Assembly (NCBI GenBank): GCA_947497295.1
Contig: CANMFU010000002.1
Coordinates: forward strand, 372,001 to 436,000
Length of the DNA: 64,000 nt
Reading direction: 5' to 3'
Source of the DNA: an uncultured Roseovarius sp.
GTDB lineage: Bacteria; Pseudomonadota; Alphaproteobacteria; Rhodobacterales; Rhodobacteraceae
The notes below the pieces were generated by a model. That model worked only from the letters and a program-made list of their open reading frames with translations, had not been told where the DNA came from and made no database searches. Shown here one piece after another: positions 44,223 through 53,047 of this stretch. The translations under genes were made by a program, and so were the position numbers. Numbering within the stretch: the stretch's first letter is position 1; each line of letters opens with the position of its first letter.

Positions 44223-45839
44223 ATGATGCCCAATTCGCGGCCCCACAACGAGACTGATACCCACGAGGTGCTAAACCAGCCGCCCGCCCGCGGTGATCTG
44301 GATCTGTGGGAGGGCGATCCGGCGCTGCGCGACCACGCCCATGCCGCCGATGCCGCGCATCTGTCCGCGTACGGACGCAAGATCGGGCGCGCCGCAATGC
44401 GCGAGGCCGGAATGGAGGCGAACCGCCACCCGCCCGAGGCGCAATTATTCGATACCAGCGGCCGACGTCTGGACGAGGTATCCTATCACCCGACCTACCA
44501 TATCCTGATGCAGGCCGGCTTGGGCGCGGGTTATGCCGCGCTGCCTTGGGAGGGCGCGACCGGCGGCCATTCCACCCACGCCGCGATGGTGTACCTGACC
44601 ACGCAAATCGAACCGGGCGTCTGTTGCCCCATGACCATGACCTACGCGGCGGTGTCGGCACTGCGGGCGTCCAAGCCCTTGTTCGATGAATGGGTGCCAA
44701 AGCTGACAGCGCGCCTCTATGATCCGGCCGTCGCGCCCTTGTCGCGCAAGGCAGCGGCAACGCTGGGCATGGCGCTAACCGAAAAACAAGGCGGCTCGGA
44801 CCTGAGCGGAACATCGACACAAGCCATACCTGACGGAGATGCCTACCGCCTGCGCGGGCATAAATGGTTCTGCTCGGCGCCCATGTCTGACGGGTTCATC
44901 ACCTTGGCGCAGGCACCCGGTGGGCTGACCGCATTTCTGGTGCCGCGCTGGACGGCGGGCACACGAAATACTGTCCACATCCAACGTCTCAAGGACAAAC
45001 TGGGCAACCGCTCGAACGCGCTGGCCGAGATCGAATATGCTGATGCGCTGGCCTATCCGCTGGGCGACGAAGGCGATGGTGTCAAACGTGTAATCGAGAT
45101 GATTCACCACACCAGACTGGACACCGCTCTGGCCCCCGCGGGACTCATGCGCGCAGCCCTCGGTGCTGCGCATCATTGGTGCAGCCATCGCAGCGTTTCG
45201 GACGCTCAGTTGATCGACCAGCCGTTGATGCGTAACGTTCTGGCAGACTTGGCTTTGGATTGGGAGGGCGCACTGGCGCTGGGAATGGCCGTCGCACGCG
45301 CGTTCGACGGCACCGGAGAAAGCGACCGTGCCTTTGCTCGCCTGGGCGTTGCGCTGGCCAAGTTTCTGAGCAACCGCCTGTGCTGCAACTTGGTATCCGA
45401 GGCGATGGAATGCCTAGGCGGCATGGGCTATATAGAGGACACCGGCCTGCCGCTACTCTACCGCGAGGCGCCTGTGAACTCGATATGGGAGGGGTCCGGC
45501 AACGTCATTTGCCTCGACATCCTGCGCACTTTACGCACCGTGCCCTTGGCGGGCGAAGTGCTAAGCGATGCACTGGGCCAGGTGACCGGTGAATACCGCC
45601 ACTACGATGCCGCCTTACGCGCGCACATGAGCCGCTTTCCCCGCCTGCCTGACGAAGGCCAGGCTCGCTGGTATGCCACCAGCTTGGCCACGCTGCTGAC
45701 CGCCTCGGTCATGATCCAGAACGCGCCACCCGCAGTTGCCGAAGCCTACGTCGCGACCCGCCTCACCGAAGATCGCGGTCGTGTGTCCGGAGCAATTTCA
45801 GGTATCGACACTAGCGAAATTCTTGCTCGAATTGGATAG
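44223..45839 (+). CDS. aidB: AidB-like acyl-CoA dehydrogenase
   Basis: 538-residue flavoprotein of the AidB branch of the acyl-CoA dehydrogenase family. The diagnostic end [20 protein letters not shown], then [20 protein letters not shown], matches Aid[13 protein letters not shown] and the FAD-contact segments are present. In E. coli AidB is part of the response to alkylation damage and binds DNA; here no ada or alkB neighbour is visible, so its role may be metabolic. GGAG precedes the ATG at 44223; a longer frame from 44118 runs into the ftsB upstream region. Confidence 0.88.
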   Translation: MMPNSRPHNETDTHEVLNQPPARGDLDLWEGDPALRDHAHAADAAHLSAYGRKIGRAAMREAGMEANRHPPEAQLFDTSGRRLDEVSYHPTYHILMQAGLGAGYAALPWEGATGGHSTHAAMVYLTTQIEPGVCCPMTMTYAAVSALRASKPLFDEWVPKLTARLYDPAVAPLSRKAAATLGMALTEKQGGSDLSGTSTQAIPDGDAYRLRGHKWFCSAPMSDGFITLAQAPGGLTAFLVPRWTAGTRNTVHIQRLKDKLGNRSNALAEIEYADALAYPLGDEGDGVKRVIEMIHHTRLDTALAPAGLMRAALGAAHHWCSHRSVSDAQLIDQPLMRNVLADLALDWEGALALGMAVARAFDGTGESDRAFARLGVALAKFLSNRLCCNLVSEAMECLGGMGYIEDTGLPLLYREAPVNSIWEGSGNVICLDILRTLRTVPLAGEVLSDALGQVTGEYRHYDAALRAHMSRFPRLPDEGQARWYATSLATLLTASVMIQNAPPAVAEAYVATRLTEDRGRVSGAISGIDTSEILARIG

Positions 45840-45881
45840 GTTGGGAAAAGAGATTTTATGCCTTCGGCGAGGATACTTTTA

Positions 45882-45959
45882 GCAAGAAGAAAGGGGGCCC
45901 CTTCTTCTTGCGGTCAAATATCCCGGGGGAAAGTTGAAAATTATCTTGATTTTCAACTT
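45882..45959. terminator. Two stacked hairpins between aidB and aldolase
   Basis: GCAAGAAGAA / TTCTTCTTGC (45882-45891 and 45902-45911) closes over a G/C run. AAGTTGAAAAT / ATTTTCAACTT (45931-45941 and 45949-45959, loop TATCTTG) follows. They lie between convergent genes and are likely terminators for both strands, although neither has a long T-run. Confidence 0.6.
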
Positions 45960-45989
45960 GGGGGCTGGCCCCTCTTTCCTGCAATCAAG

Positions 45990-46883
45990 TCAGCCCGCGA
46001 CGGATGCAGCATGGATGCTATCGATTGTAGCACCGATGGCCGCGTTGAATTCATCATCCGTTTGATTGGCTGATAGCCCTTCGGTCAAGGCGCGGCTAAA
46101 ACTGGCGACGATACCTGCGTTTTGCGCAAGTCGGCGGTTCGCCTCATCGCGCGAATAACCGCCAGACAGGGCGACAACGCGCATGACTGCGGGGTGGTCG
46201 ACCAACGCTTTATAGTGGTTTGCTGTCTCGGGCAGGGTCAGTTTAAGCATCACCTCAGTACCTTCAGGCAGCGCTTCGAGGTGGCGTTTGATCGCCTCTA
46301 GCAGCAATTCCTCGGCCTTGGCCTTGTCTGCGATGGAAATTGTCACCTCGGGCTCGATGATCGGGATCAAACCGTGGCCAAGGATCTGTTTGCCGACCTC
46401 GAATTGCTGGGCAACCACCGCCTCGATCCCTTTGGGCGATGCGGCGTCGATGACCGAGCGCATCTTGGTGCCGAAGACGCCTGCCTTTGCAGCGCGATCG
46501 CACAGCGCGTCCAATTCCGGCATAGGCTTCATCAGTCGCACGCCGTCTGCCTCTTCCTCCAGACCTTTATCGACCTTGAGAAACGGCACGACACCACGCT
46601 CCTGCCACAAGAATGTGGCCGACGGTCTGCCATTTATCTGGCGGTCCATCGTCATTTCGAACAGGATCGCGCCGATCACCTTGTCACCGTTAAAATCCGG
46701 AGCCTGCGCGATGCGCGAGCGCATTGCGTGGATCATATCGAACATCTGCGCCTCACTCGAATAGGCGCTTTCCGGCACACCATACAGCGCCAGCGCCTTG
46801 GGGGTCGAGCCGCCCGATTGGTCCAGCGCCGCTACAAAGCCATTCCCGGCGCGAATTTTTTCTGCTTGGGCTGCGTTCGACAT
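45990..46883 (-). CDS. Class I fructose-bisphosphate aldolase
   Basis: 297-residue class I aldolase of the short bacterial (FbaB/Staphylococcus) type, cleaving fructose 1,6-bisphosphate via a Schiff base. ALDQSGGSTPKAL, FEMTMDRQINGRP, and GLIPIIEPEV are present; the lysine in VMLKLTLPE is the likely Schiff-base residue. GCGGAA lies upstream of the ATG at 46883; the TTG six codons earlier is less likely. Next to pgk on the same strand, 81 bp away, so part of the central carbon group. Confidence 0.92.
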   Translation of the reverse strand: MSNAAQAEKIRAGNGFVAALDQSGGSTPKALALYGVPESAYSSEAQMFDMIHAMRSRIAQAPDFNGDKVIGAILFEMTMDRQINGRPSATFLWQERGVVPFLKVDKGLEEEADGVRLMKPMPELDALCDRAAKAGVFGTKMRSVIDAASPKGIEAVVAQQFEVGKQILGHGLIPIIEPEVTISIADKAKAEELLLEAIKRHLEALPEGTEVMLKLTLPETANHYKALVDHPAVMRVVALSGGYSRDEANRRLAQNAGIVASFSRALTEGLSANQTDDEFNAAIGATIDSIHAASVAG

Positions 46884-46964
46884 GATTTTGGTTCCGCTCA
46901 AATTGTTTCACTGTGTATCGCATGGTTCTATGGCAGGGCCGTGTTGCTTGCAATTATGGTCGCG

Positions 46965-48149
46965 CTAACGCTTCAGCGCCGCGACTCCTGGCAGATCCTT
47001 GCCTTCCATCCATTCCAGAAACGCCCCGCCGGCGGTCGAGATATAAGTGAAATCGTCGGCCACGCCTGCGCGGTTCAGTGCGGCAACCGTATCGCCCCCA
47101 CCTGCGACGGAAATCAACTTACCTGCTTTCGTAAGCTTCGCGGCGTGGCGCGCGGCAGCGTTGGTGGCAGCATCAAACGGCGCGATCTCGAACGCTCCCA
47201 GCGGACCATTCCAGATCAGCGTTTGCGCCCCGTCGAATGCCTGCACCACCCGCGCCACGCTTTGCGGTCCGGCGTCGAGTATCATCGCGTCATCGGGGCA
47301 CAGGTGAACCGCCAGCGTTTCATGCGCGGCGTTTTCGGCAAACTCCCGCGCCACGACAATATCGGCGGGGAGGATAATGTCACAGCCCTGATCAGCAGCC
47401 TTCGTCATGATCTGGCGCGCGGTCTTTGCCATGTCATGCTCGCACAGAGATTTGCCCACCGACAAGCCCTGCGCCGCAAGGAACGTATTGGCCATACCGC
47501 CGCCGATCACCAGCATGTCGACCTTTTCCACCAGATTGCTCAACAGATCCAGCTTTGTCGATACTTTGGCGCCGCCAACCACGGCAACGACCGGCCGCTT
47601 GGGCGTGCTCAGCGCGGCCTCCAATGCCCGCAATTCGGCCTGCATCAGACGCCCTGCGCAGGACGGCATAAGATGCGCGATGCCCGCCGTACTTGCATGC
47701 GCCCGGTGCGCCGCTGAGAACGCATCATTACAATAAATGTCACCCAATGCGGCAAGGCGGGTGGCAAAGTCGGGATCGTTCGCTTCTTCGCCGGGGTAAA
47801 ATCGGATATTTTCCAGCAGCAAGACGTCAGCTGCCTCTGCCTCGGCGGTCAGGTTTTCGGCGCCGTCAAGTGTCTCGATCAGGCGCACGCTGCAGCCCAG
47901 CGCCGCCTCCAGCGCTGGGCGCAGGATGCGCAACGACAAATCCAGCACAACCTTGCCCTTGGGGCGACCAAAATGCGCAATCAGGATAGGCTTGCCGCCT
48001 TTGCTCAGAACGTCCTGCACCGTTGGCACGATCCGCTCGATCCGCGTGGCGTCGGTGACGCGCCCGTCCTCGACCGGAACGTTGATATCGACGCGTGTCA
48101 GCACGCGCTTGCCGCTTAGGTCCATGTCGTCGAGAGTTTTCCAGCTCAT
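46965..48149 (-). CDS. pgk: Phosphoglycerate kinase
   Basis: 394 residues. Moves phosphate between 1,3-bisphosphoglycerate and ADP. Signature [20 protein letters not shown] (residues about 14-33), [25 protein letters not shown] and the nucleotide-binding [14 protein letters not shown] plus [11 protein letters not shown] are complete. The first ATG at 48149 was selected; the frame extending to 48239 runs into the divergent ppiB upstream region. Confidence 0.96.
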   Translation of the reverse strand: MSWKTLDDMDLSGKRVLTRVDINVPVEDGRVTDATRIERIVPTVQDVLSKGGKPILIAHFGRPKGKVVLDLSLRILRPALEAALGCSVRLIETLDGAENLTAEAEAADVLLLENIRFYPGEEANDPDFATRLAALGDIYCNDAFSAAHRAHASTAGIAHLMPSCAGRLMQAELRALEAALSTPKRPVVAVVGGAKVSTKLDLLSNLVEKVDMLVIGGGMANTFLAAQGLSVGKSLCEHDMAKTARQIMTKAADQGCDIILPADIVVAREFAENAAHETLAVHLCPDDAMILDAGPQSVARVVQAFDGAQTLIWNGPLGAFEIAPFDAATNAAARHAAKLTKAGKLISVAGGGDTVAALNRAGVADDFTYISTAGGAFLEWMEGKDLPGVAALKR

Positions 48150-48281
48150 GCGCCCATCCTTGCCGCTCAATGTATCGCGCATGTCTTGGCGTCTCGGCGC
48201 GCATGCGTCAAGGTGGGGCGCTTGGCAATCGGCCTTCAAGCGCCTAGATATTCACGCAATGCCCATCAAAAGGAGGCCCCA

Positions 48282-48788
48282 ATGGCCGAGATCAAAGATC
48301 CCGAGAACACTATCCTGATCGAGCTGAAGGACGGCACCGTCGCCATCGAACTGCTGCCCGATGTCGCACCCGACCATTGCGCGCGGATGAAGGAACTGGC
48401 CCGCGCCGGCGCCTATGACAACGTCGCGTTTCACCGCGTGATCGACGGCTTCATGGCGCAGACCGGCGATGTGGCCAATGCCAACATGGAAAAGGATTAC
48501 AATCCTCGAGCCGCTGGCACAGGCGGCAGCGATCTGCCGAACCTCAAGGCCGAATTTTCCAAGATCCCGCATGATCGCGGTACATTGGGCGCGGCGCGCA
48601 GCCAGAACCCGGACAGCGCCAACAGCCAATTCTTCATTAACTTCAGCGACAACAATTTCCTGAACGGCCAATACACCGTTTATGGCCGCGTCATTCAGGG
48701 GATGGAGCATGTGGACAACATCGCCAAGGGCGAGCCGCCCGCGAATCCCGACCGTATGATCAGCGTCAAGGTGGCCTCCGATGCGTAA
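48282..48788 (+). CDS. ppiB: Cytoplasmic cyclophilin, peptidyl-prolyl isomerase B
   Basis: 168 residues, no signal peptide. Cyclophilin core: FHRVIDGFMAQTGDV (catalytic Arg in FHRV), GTLGAARSQNPDSANSQFFI, LNGQYTVYGRV. Preceded by AGGAGG. Overlaps by 8 bp the periplasmic paralogue downstream. Confidence 0.94.
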   Translation: MAEIKDPENTILIELKDGTVAIELLPDVAPDHCARMKELARAGAYDNVAFHRVIDGFMAQTGDVANANMEKDYNPRAAGTGGSDLPNLKAEFSKIPHDRGTLGAARSQNPDSANSQFFINFSDNNFLNGQYTVYGRVIQGMEHVDNIAKGEPPANPDRMISVKVASDA

Positions 48789-49332
48789 CATTCTGGCAGC
48801 TACTATGATCCTCGCCGCTGCACCCGCGCTGGCGACAGATCTGAAAATCGACGTCGCAGGCGAGGCGAATGGCACCATCACGATCGAATTGTTCGACGAT
48901 GTCGCCCCGGCCCATGTCGAGCGCATCACAACGCTGGCAAAGCAGGGCGCATATGACGGCGTCGTCTTCCACCGCGTGATTGATGGCTTCATGGCGCAGA
49001 CCGGCGACGTTCAGTACGGCAAGCTGGATGGCGGCGATATGAACCGTGCAGGCTCGGGCGGCTCGGAACTGCCTGACCTCCCAGCCGAATTCTCGGACCG
49101 TGCGTTCGAGGCGGGCACCGTTGGTATGGCGCGCAGTGCCAGCCCCGACAGCGCCAACAGCCAGTTTTTCATCAACTTTGCGCCCGCAGGCCATCTGAAT
49201 GGCCAATACACTGTGGTCGGCAAGGTGACAGAGGGCATGGACGTTCTGAACGCCATCAAGCGCGGCACCGGCGGCAACGGCGCCGTCGTCGGCCAGCCTG
49301 ACGTGATGACCTCTGTCACGGTCGCCCCATAA
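48781..49332 (+). CDS. Periplasmic cyclophilin, peptidyl-prolyl isomerase A-like
   Basis: 183 residues. Signal peptide residues 1-19 (MRNILAATMILAAAPALA), then a full cyclophilin domain (VFHRVIDGFMAQTGDVQYGK, GTVGMARSASPDSANSQFFI). Closely parallel to PpiB upstream, from which it most likely arose by tandem duplication and gain of a signal. Assists folding in the periplasm; PpiA-type. Confidence 0.92.
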   Translation: MRNILAATMILAAAPALATDLKIDVAGEANGTITIELFDDVAPAHVERITTLAKQGAYDGVVFHRVIDGFMAQTGDVQYGKLDGGDMNRAGSGGSELPDLPAEFSDRAFEAGTVGMARSASPDSANSQFFINFAPAGHLNGQYTVVGKVTEGMDVLNAIKRGTGGNGAVVGQPDVMTSVTVAP

Positions 49333-49334
49333 GC

Positions 49335-50114
49335 TTGGCACCGCAAAACCGCGCCACGGGCTATGAGCCGCTCAACACGCTCAAGCCCGTGGCGGCAGAC
49401 ATCTGGCTGATCGATGGACCTGCCGTGCGGCATCATGGGATGCCGTTTCCAACGCGCTGCACCGTAGTGCGTCTGGCGGATGGTGATCTTTGGGTGCATT
49501 CGCCCACTTTGCTGACAGATGAACTTCGCGCCGAATTGCAAGCGCTCGGGCCCGTGCGCTATTTGATCGCGTCAAACCGCAAGCATATCAATGATACCGC
49601 AGCCTGGCTGCGTGCCTACCCGAAAGCCGTATGTCATGCCGCCTCTGACGCGGTGCTCCGAACCAAGAATGATCCGGCGCAAACATCTCCGCCTCCTTGG
49701 GCAAACGATCTCGACCAGATGATCGTCCGAGGCAGCAAACGCCACAGTGAGACCGTCTTCTTTCACCGCGCCTCTTCAACCCTCATCGTCACGGATCTGA
49801 TTCAGAATTTCGAAACTTCAAAACTACCTGCCCTGATGCGCCCGCTGGTATGGTTGACCGGGGTTGATGACACAGACGGCAAAATGTCACCCAATATGCG
49901 TATGAGTTTTTCCAAAACGCCACTTGCCGAATCTATTGAGGCAATGATCGCGTGGAACCCCCAACGCCTCATTCTCGCGCATGGCCGCTGGTATCATGAA
50001 AACGCATCGGGCGAACTGCGCCGGGCCTTCCGCCGCATCCTGCGGGATCGCGAATGGAGTGCGGCAATCGAAGGCATGACGGGCGATAACCTCAACGACG
50101 ACAAGAAACGTTAG
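49335..50114 (+). CDS. DUF4336 protein (metallo-beta-lactamase-like fold)
   Basis: 259 residues. Sequence runs YEPLNTLKPVAADIWLIDGP, DGDLWVHSPTLLTDELRAEL and VRYLIASNRKHINDTAAWLRAYPKA, the DUF4336 pattern: related to metallo-hydrolases, but the full HxHxDH motif is not seen. A TTG at 49335, two bases after the cyclophilin stop, is the best start available and has no strong ribosome site. Function unknown. Confidence 0.72.
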   Translation: MAPQNRATGYEPLNTLKPVAADIWLIDGPAVRHHGMPFPTRCTVVRLADGDLWVHSPTLLTDELRAELQALGPVRYLIASNRKHINDTAAWLRAYPKAVCHAASDAVLRTKNDPAQTSPPPWANDLDQMIVRGSKRHSETVFFHRASSTLIVTDLIQNFETSKLPALMRPLVWLTGVDDTDGKMSPNMRMSFSKTPLAESIEAMIAWNPQRLILAHGRWYHENASGELRRAFRRILRDREWSAAIEGMTGDNLNDDKKR

Positions 50115-50308
50115 ACCTCAAAACGCGACGTCTGCTTGTGGCAACCGATGCAAAGTCACCATCGGGCCGATGTCAGCGCCGGAACGTCTGCACGCCTGCC
50201 GCGGGAGTATTTTTCGAAATATGAAAGCTGCCTTGGTTTTTTCTTGGTCCAAATACCCAAACCCCGCACTTGCGGCCCGGGCCTGAGCGCTGCAAACCGG
50301 GCGCTGCG
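50115..50308. other. Intergenic region between convergent genes
   Basis: 194 bp. Contains GCGGGAGTATTTTTCGAAATATGAA (about 50199-50223, shown here as a description of a GC block followed by an AT block), a type of sequence that in this group often recurs between genes; a T-run (GGTTTTTTC at 50240) may end transcripts. CCGCA-CTT-GCGG is a small hairpin. No gene seen. Confidence 0.4.
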
Positions 50309-51868
50309 TTATCGCATCCAAACCTCAACCCGGCGATTGGCGCGGCGGCCCCATTCGCTGTCGTCGCAGGCCATCGGCATGGCTTCGCCAAAGGCCTCTG
50401 TATCCAGCTTCAATCGGTCCAGCTGCGCAGTTTCTGCGGATTTCACTACGGCACTGCGAACCGCGTCAGCCCGGCCCAGCGCGATCGTGCGATTGGTGGA
50501 CGCCGACCCTTCCCCATCGGAAAATCCAACAAAGACCAGCTGGCGCCCATCGTAAAACCCGCTTTCCAGCGCCCGCGCCAGACCATCGACGTTCGAGCGG
50601 GATTGAGGGTCAAGCCGGATCGACCCCGGTTCGAACCGGAAAGTTGTGGTCAGCCGCTTGAGTGGCCGCAGGACCTGCACCATGCGTTGAAGATCGGCAA
50701 GCGTCACATCACCGCCGGCGCGCAGAACCGCATTGGCAAAGCGATCGCCTTGGGCGTCTATCTCGATCTCTTCGGGCAGTTGATCGACGAAACCGGCGCG
50801 CCGGATGACCAGCTGCGCTGCCGGCTCGCGCGTGAAAACCAGAAATTCGCGCACCAGCTTGGGTAGACGGTGGGCGGGCAGATACATGAACATCGGCGCT
50901 GTCAGCGGATAATCCTCGGTTTTGACGGCACGGCGCGTGGCCTGTATCCCAAATCCGCAATCGCCCGTCAGCGCCAGCTCGAATGTCAGCCCCTTTTCCG
51001 AGCGGCTGCCGATACCCAGCGCAAAGGGATCCTGAGAGACGGCCTGAGACAGAGCTTCGCCATTTGGGTGGCGAACGGCATCCGGCACAAACCCTTCTGC
51101 GCCTTCGGTCAACATCTGCCGTTCGGTCGTCTGCCCCAGCCCGGTGTCCGCGTCATGCAGATGCACAGCAATCGGTGCATCCGCACCGCCCAATTCCACC
51201 CAATCTGAAATGTCGCCGGACAACACTCTGGCCAGCTGTGGTGTCGTTATGGTTGTCACCGGATTGCCTGCCGATACTAGCGGCACCAGCGCGTCAAGCG
51301 CCAGAACGCGGCTGCGCCGCGCGTCACGCAAATCACCGATCCCGGCCTCGCGGCCACGGATCGCCTCGTTACGGGTGACCTCACGCAGAGACATGACCAT
51401 GTCTGCCTCGCCCGCCAGCAAATCCGCAAAGCCTTCGTCGGTGTTGGTCAGACGTAGATGGAACCGGCCACGCGCCTTGCCGCCATCCGGGTCGCTAAGG
51501 GTATAGGTCGTCGCGATGTCAGACGTTGCCTGCCGTGACAGTTCCAGTCCTTGCCTGAGGGCGAATGCCTCGATCAGGGCCGGCATCAGGACGCGGCCAA
51601 TTGTGGGCGCACCTGACATTGAAACTTCGGCAACATAGGCGTTCAGGTTTGGGCAACCGGGGCCTTCGCACAGCACGCCTGATCCATCTACCGTCAATTC
51701 GCCATAAATCGTATCGACCCGGTAGAATTCACCATCAAAACCTTGAAGATTGCCGGAAATCTCAACGGCGCCGTCGCGCGATGTCAGCGTGACGTCTTGC
51801 GCGGCGGCGGGCATGCAGGTGCAACACACGGTAAGTGCGGCGAAAATCGCCGCACGCAGACTTGCCAT
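50309..51868 (-). CDS. PstS-like substrate-binding / OmpA-domain fusion
   Basis: 519 residues. Signal peptide 1-23 (ends AAA-QD). Residues about 80-320 resemble phosphate ABC binding proteins (PstS class): VSMSGAPTIGRVLMPALIEA, ADMVMSLREVTRNEA, TTPQLARVLSGDISDWVELG. A C-terminal OmpA domain (about 395-519) has FRFEPGSIRLDPQSRSNVDG, LVFVGFSDGEGSASTNR and RRANRRVEVWM, which normally bind peptidoglycan. So a ligand sensor or scavenger anchored to the wall is likely. Operon with a secreted protein 23 bp upstream. Confidence 0.88.
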   Translation of the reverse strand: MASLRAAIFAALTVCCTCMPAAAQDVTLTSRDGAVEISGNLQGFDGEFYRVDTIYGELTVDGSGVLCEGPGCPNLNAYVAEVSMSGAPTIGRVLMPALIEAFALRQGLELSRQATSDIATTYTLSDPDGGKARGRFHLRLTNTDEGFADLLAGEADMVMSLREVTRNEAIRGREAGIGDLRDARRSRVLALDALVPLVSAGNPVTTITTPQLARVLSGDISDWVELGGADAPIAVHLHDADTGLGQTTERQMLTEGAEGFVPDAVRHPNGEALSQAVSQDPFALGIGSRSEKGLTFELALTGDCGFGIQATRRAVKTEDYPLTAPMFMYLPAHRLPKLVREFLVFTREPAAQLVIRRAGFVDQLPEEIEIDAQGDRFANAVLRAGGDVTLADLQRMVQVLRPLKRLTTTFRFEPGSIRLDPQSRSNVDGLARALESGFYDGRQLVFVGFSDGEGSASTNRTIALGRADAVRSAVVKSAETAQLDRLKLDTEAFGEAMPMACDDSEWGRRANRRVEVWMR

Positions 51869-51891
51869 CAGGAGACCTCGGGCGCTGAAAT

Positions 51892-52914
51892 TCAGTTGCG
51901 CGCAATGGTGAGGTCATTCAGCAGGTTTTTCAACACCAGAAAATCCCCTACCGCGTCACATTCGGGAATTGCCAGCGTCAGTTCCTTCACAATCAGGCCG
52001 CCACCGGGCTGGGTTTGCAACGCCTGCGCCTCGATATCGCGGGCGCAATTATTCTGCGTTATCTCGGCTTCGACGCGTAGAGCAACGGCGCCATCTCGCC
52101 ATGCGAGACGGCTGGGAAAGGTGTAGATCTCGGCCATCAGCGCCTCGGGCTGGCCGGAATCGCCCAGCAACGTCATGAATCCCTGCTTGCCGTCCGCAGC
52201 TGCGGCGACGTTGCGCCGTGCTGCTGACCAGACATGTCCGTCGCTACCCATTTCAGCACCAAATTCAAGCGCATGCAGTTGGACGCCACTATTACCCTGC
52301 CACTGGATCGCCACCCGCTGATAATGGTCGACGCTTTCTACATCGGTATTGGCTACAGCGCCTTCACCATTTGGAAAGGCAACTATGAAAACAGCCGATT
52401 TCGCCAAGGCGGGCACCAGCATCGAAGCATGGCCGCCCTCATCCGTCACTTGGGTAAACATCAGGCCGTTATGGTGCAGCGTGAACCGCTCGTTTTTGGC
52501 GCAGGGCGCGTCCAGCGACAGCGCGACCATTGCGCCCTGCGCGTTGTCCGCGGTAAGCGTATAGTCACAGGTCAAATTGGGCGCTGTGACCTCGCTGGGT
52601 AGCGCGTCCGTCACTTTTTTGCCATCATCGCCCAGCAGCGCGGCCACACGCACTGAGCTTTCCGGCGCCTCAGGTAGATGGGCGGGCGCCTGAGCATCGC
52701 TCGGCGGAGTCGGTATGGTCGACGTCATCGGGATAGACGTCAGTTCCACAGTGCCATCTGTGGCGGCGTCTGGTGCGTGCAGCGCATCAGATACTTTCGC
52801 GTCGGCTGCCAGCGTGGTCGTATCAGGCCGATTGGCCGTTTGAATGAAATGGCCAGCGCCCAAGGCAATAGCCAGCGTGCCGCATCCAATCGCGAACATT
52901 TTGATTTTCTGCAT
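51892..52914 (-). CDS. Secreted protein of unknown function
   Basis: 340 residues. N-terminal signal or anchor (MQKIKMFAIGCGTLAIALGA), a Pro/Thr-rich spacer (about 50-90), and a beta-rich C-terminal part (NLTCDYTLTADNAQGAMVAL, LTLHHNG-type strands, four to five Cys). GGAG lies before the ATG at 52914; the longer frame to 53220 is rejected as Arg-rich nonsense. Not recognised. The gene is 23 bp upstream of the PstS-OmpA fusion, so both probably act together in the envelope. Confidence 0.8.
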   Translation of the reverse strand: MQKIKMFAIGCGTLAIALGAGHFIQTANRPDTTTLAADAKVSDALHAPDAATDGTVELTSIPMTSTIPTPPSDAQAPAHLPEAPESSVRVAALLGDDGKKVTDALPSEVTAPNLTCDYTLTADNAQGAMVALSLDAPCAKNERFTLHHNGLMFTQVTDEGGHASMLVPALAKSAVFIVAFPNGEGAVANTDVESVDHYQRVAIQWQGNSGVQLHALEFGAEMGSDGHVWSAARRNVAAAADGKQGFMTLLGDSGQPEALMAEIYTFPSRLAWRDGAVALRVEAEITQNNCARDIEAQALQTQPGGGLIVKELTLAIPECDAVGDFLVLKNLLNDLTIARN

Positions 52915-53047
52915 CTCAATTCTCCATACAACACGAAACTGGTCATCCAGCATCCCTACACGCGGAAAATGGCAGGCTTGTGGCCGTGGCGCAGATTCAT
53001 TCGGGCCGCTCTGTCGCGGCCCAGTGAAAAGTATGCGCGATCCTAGA

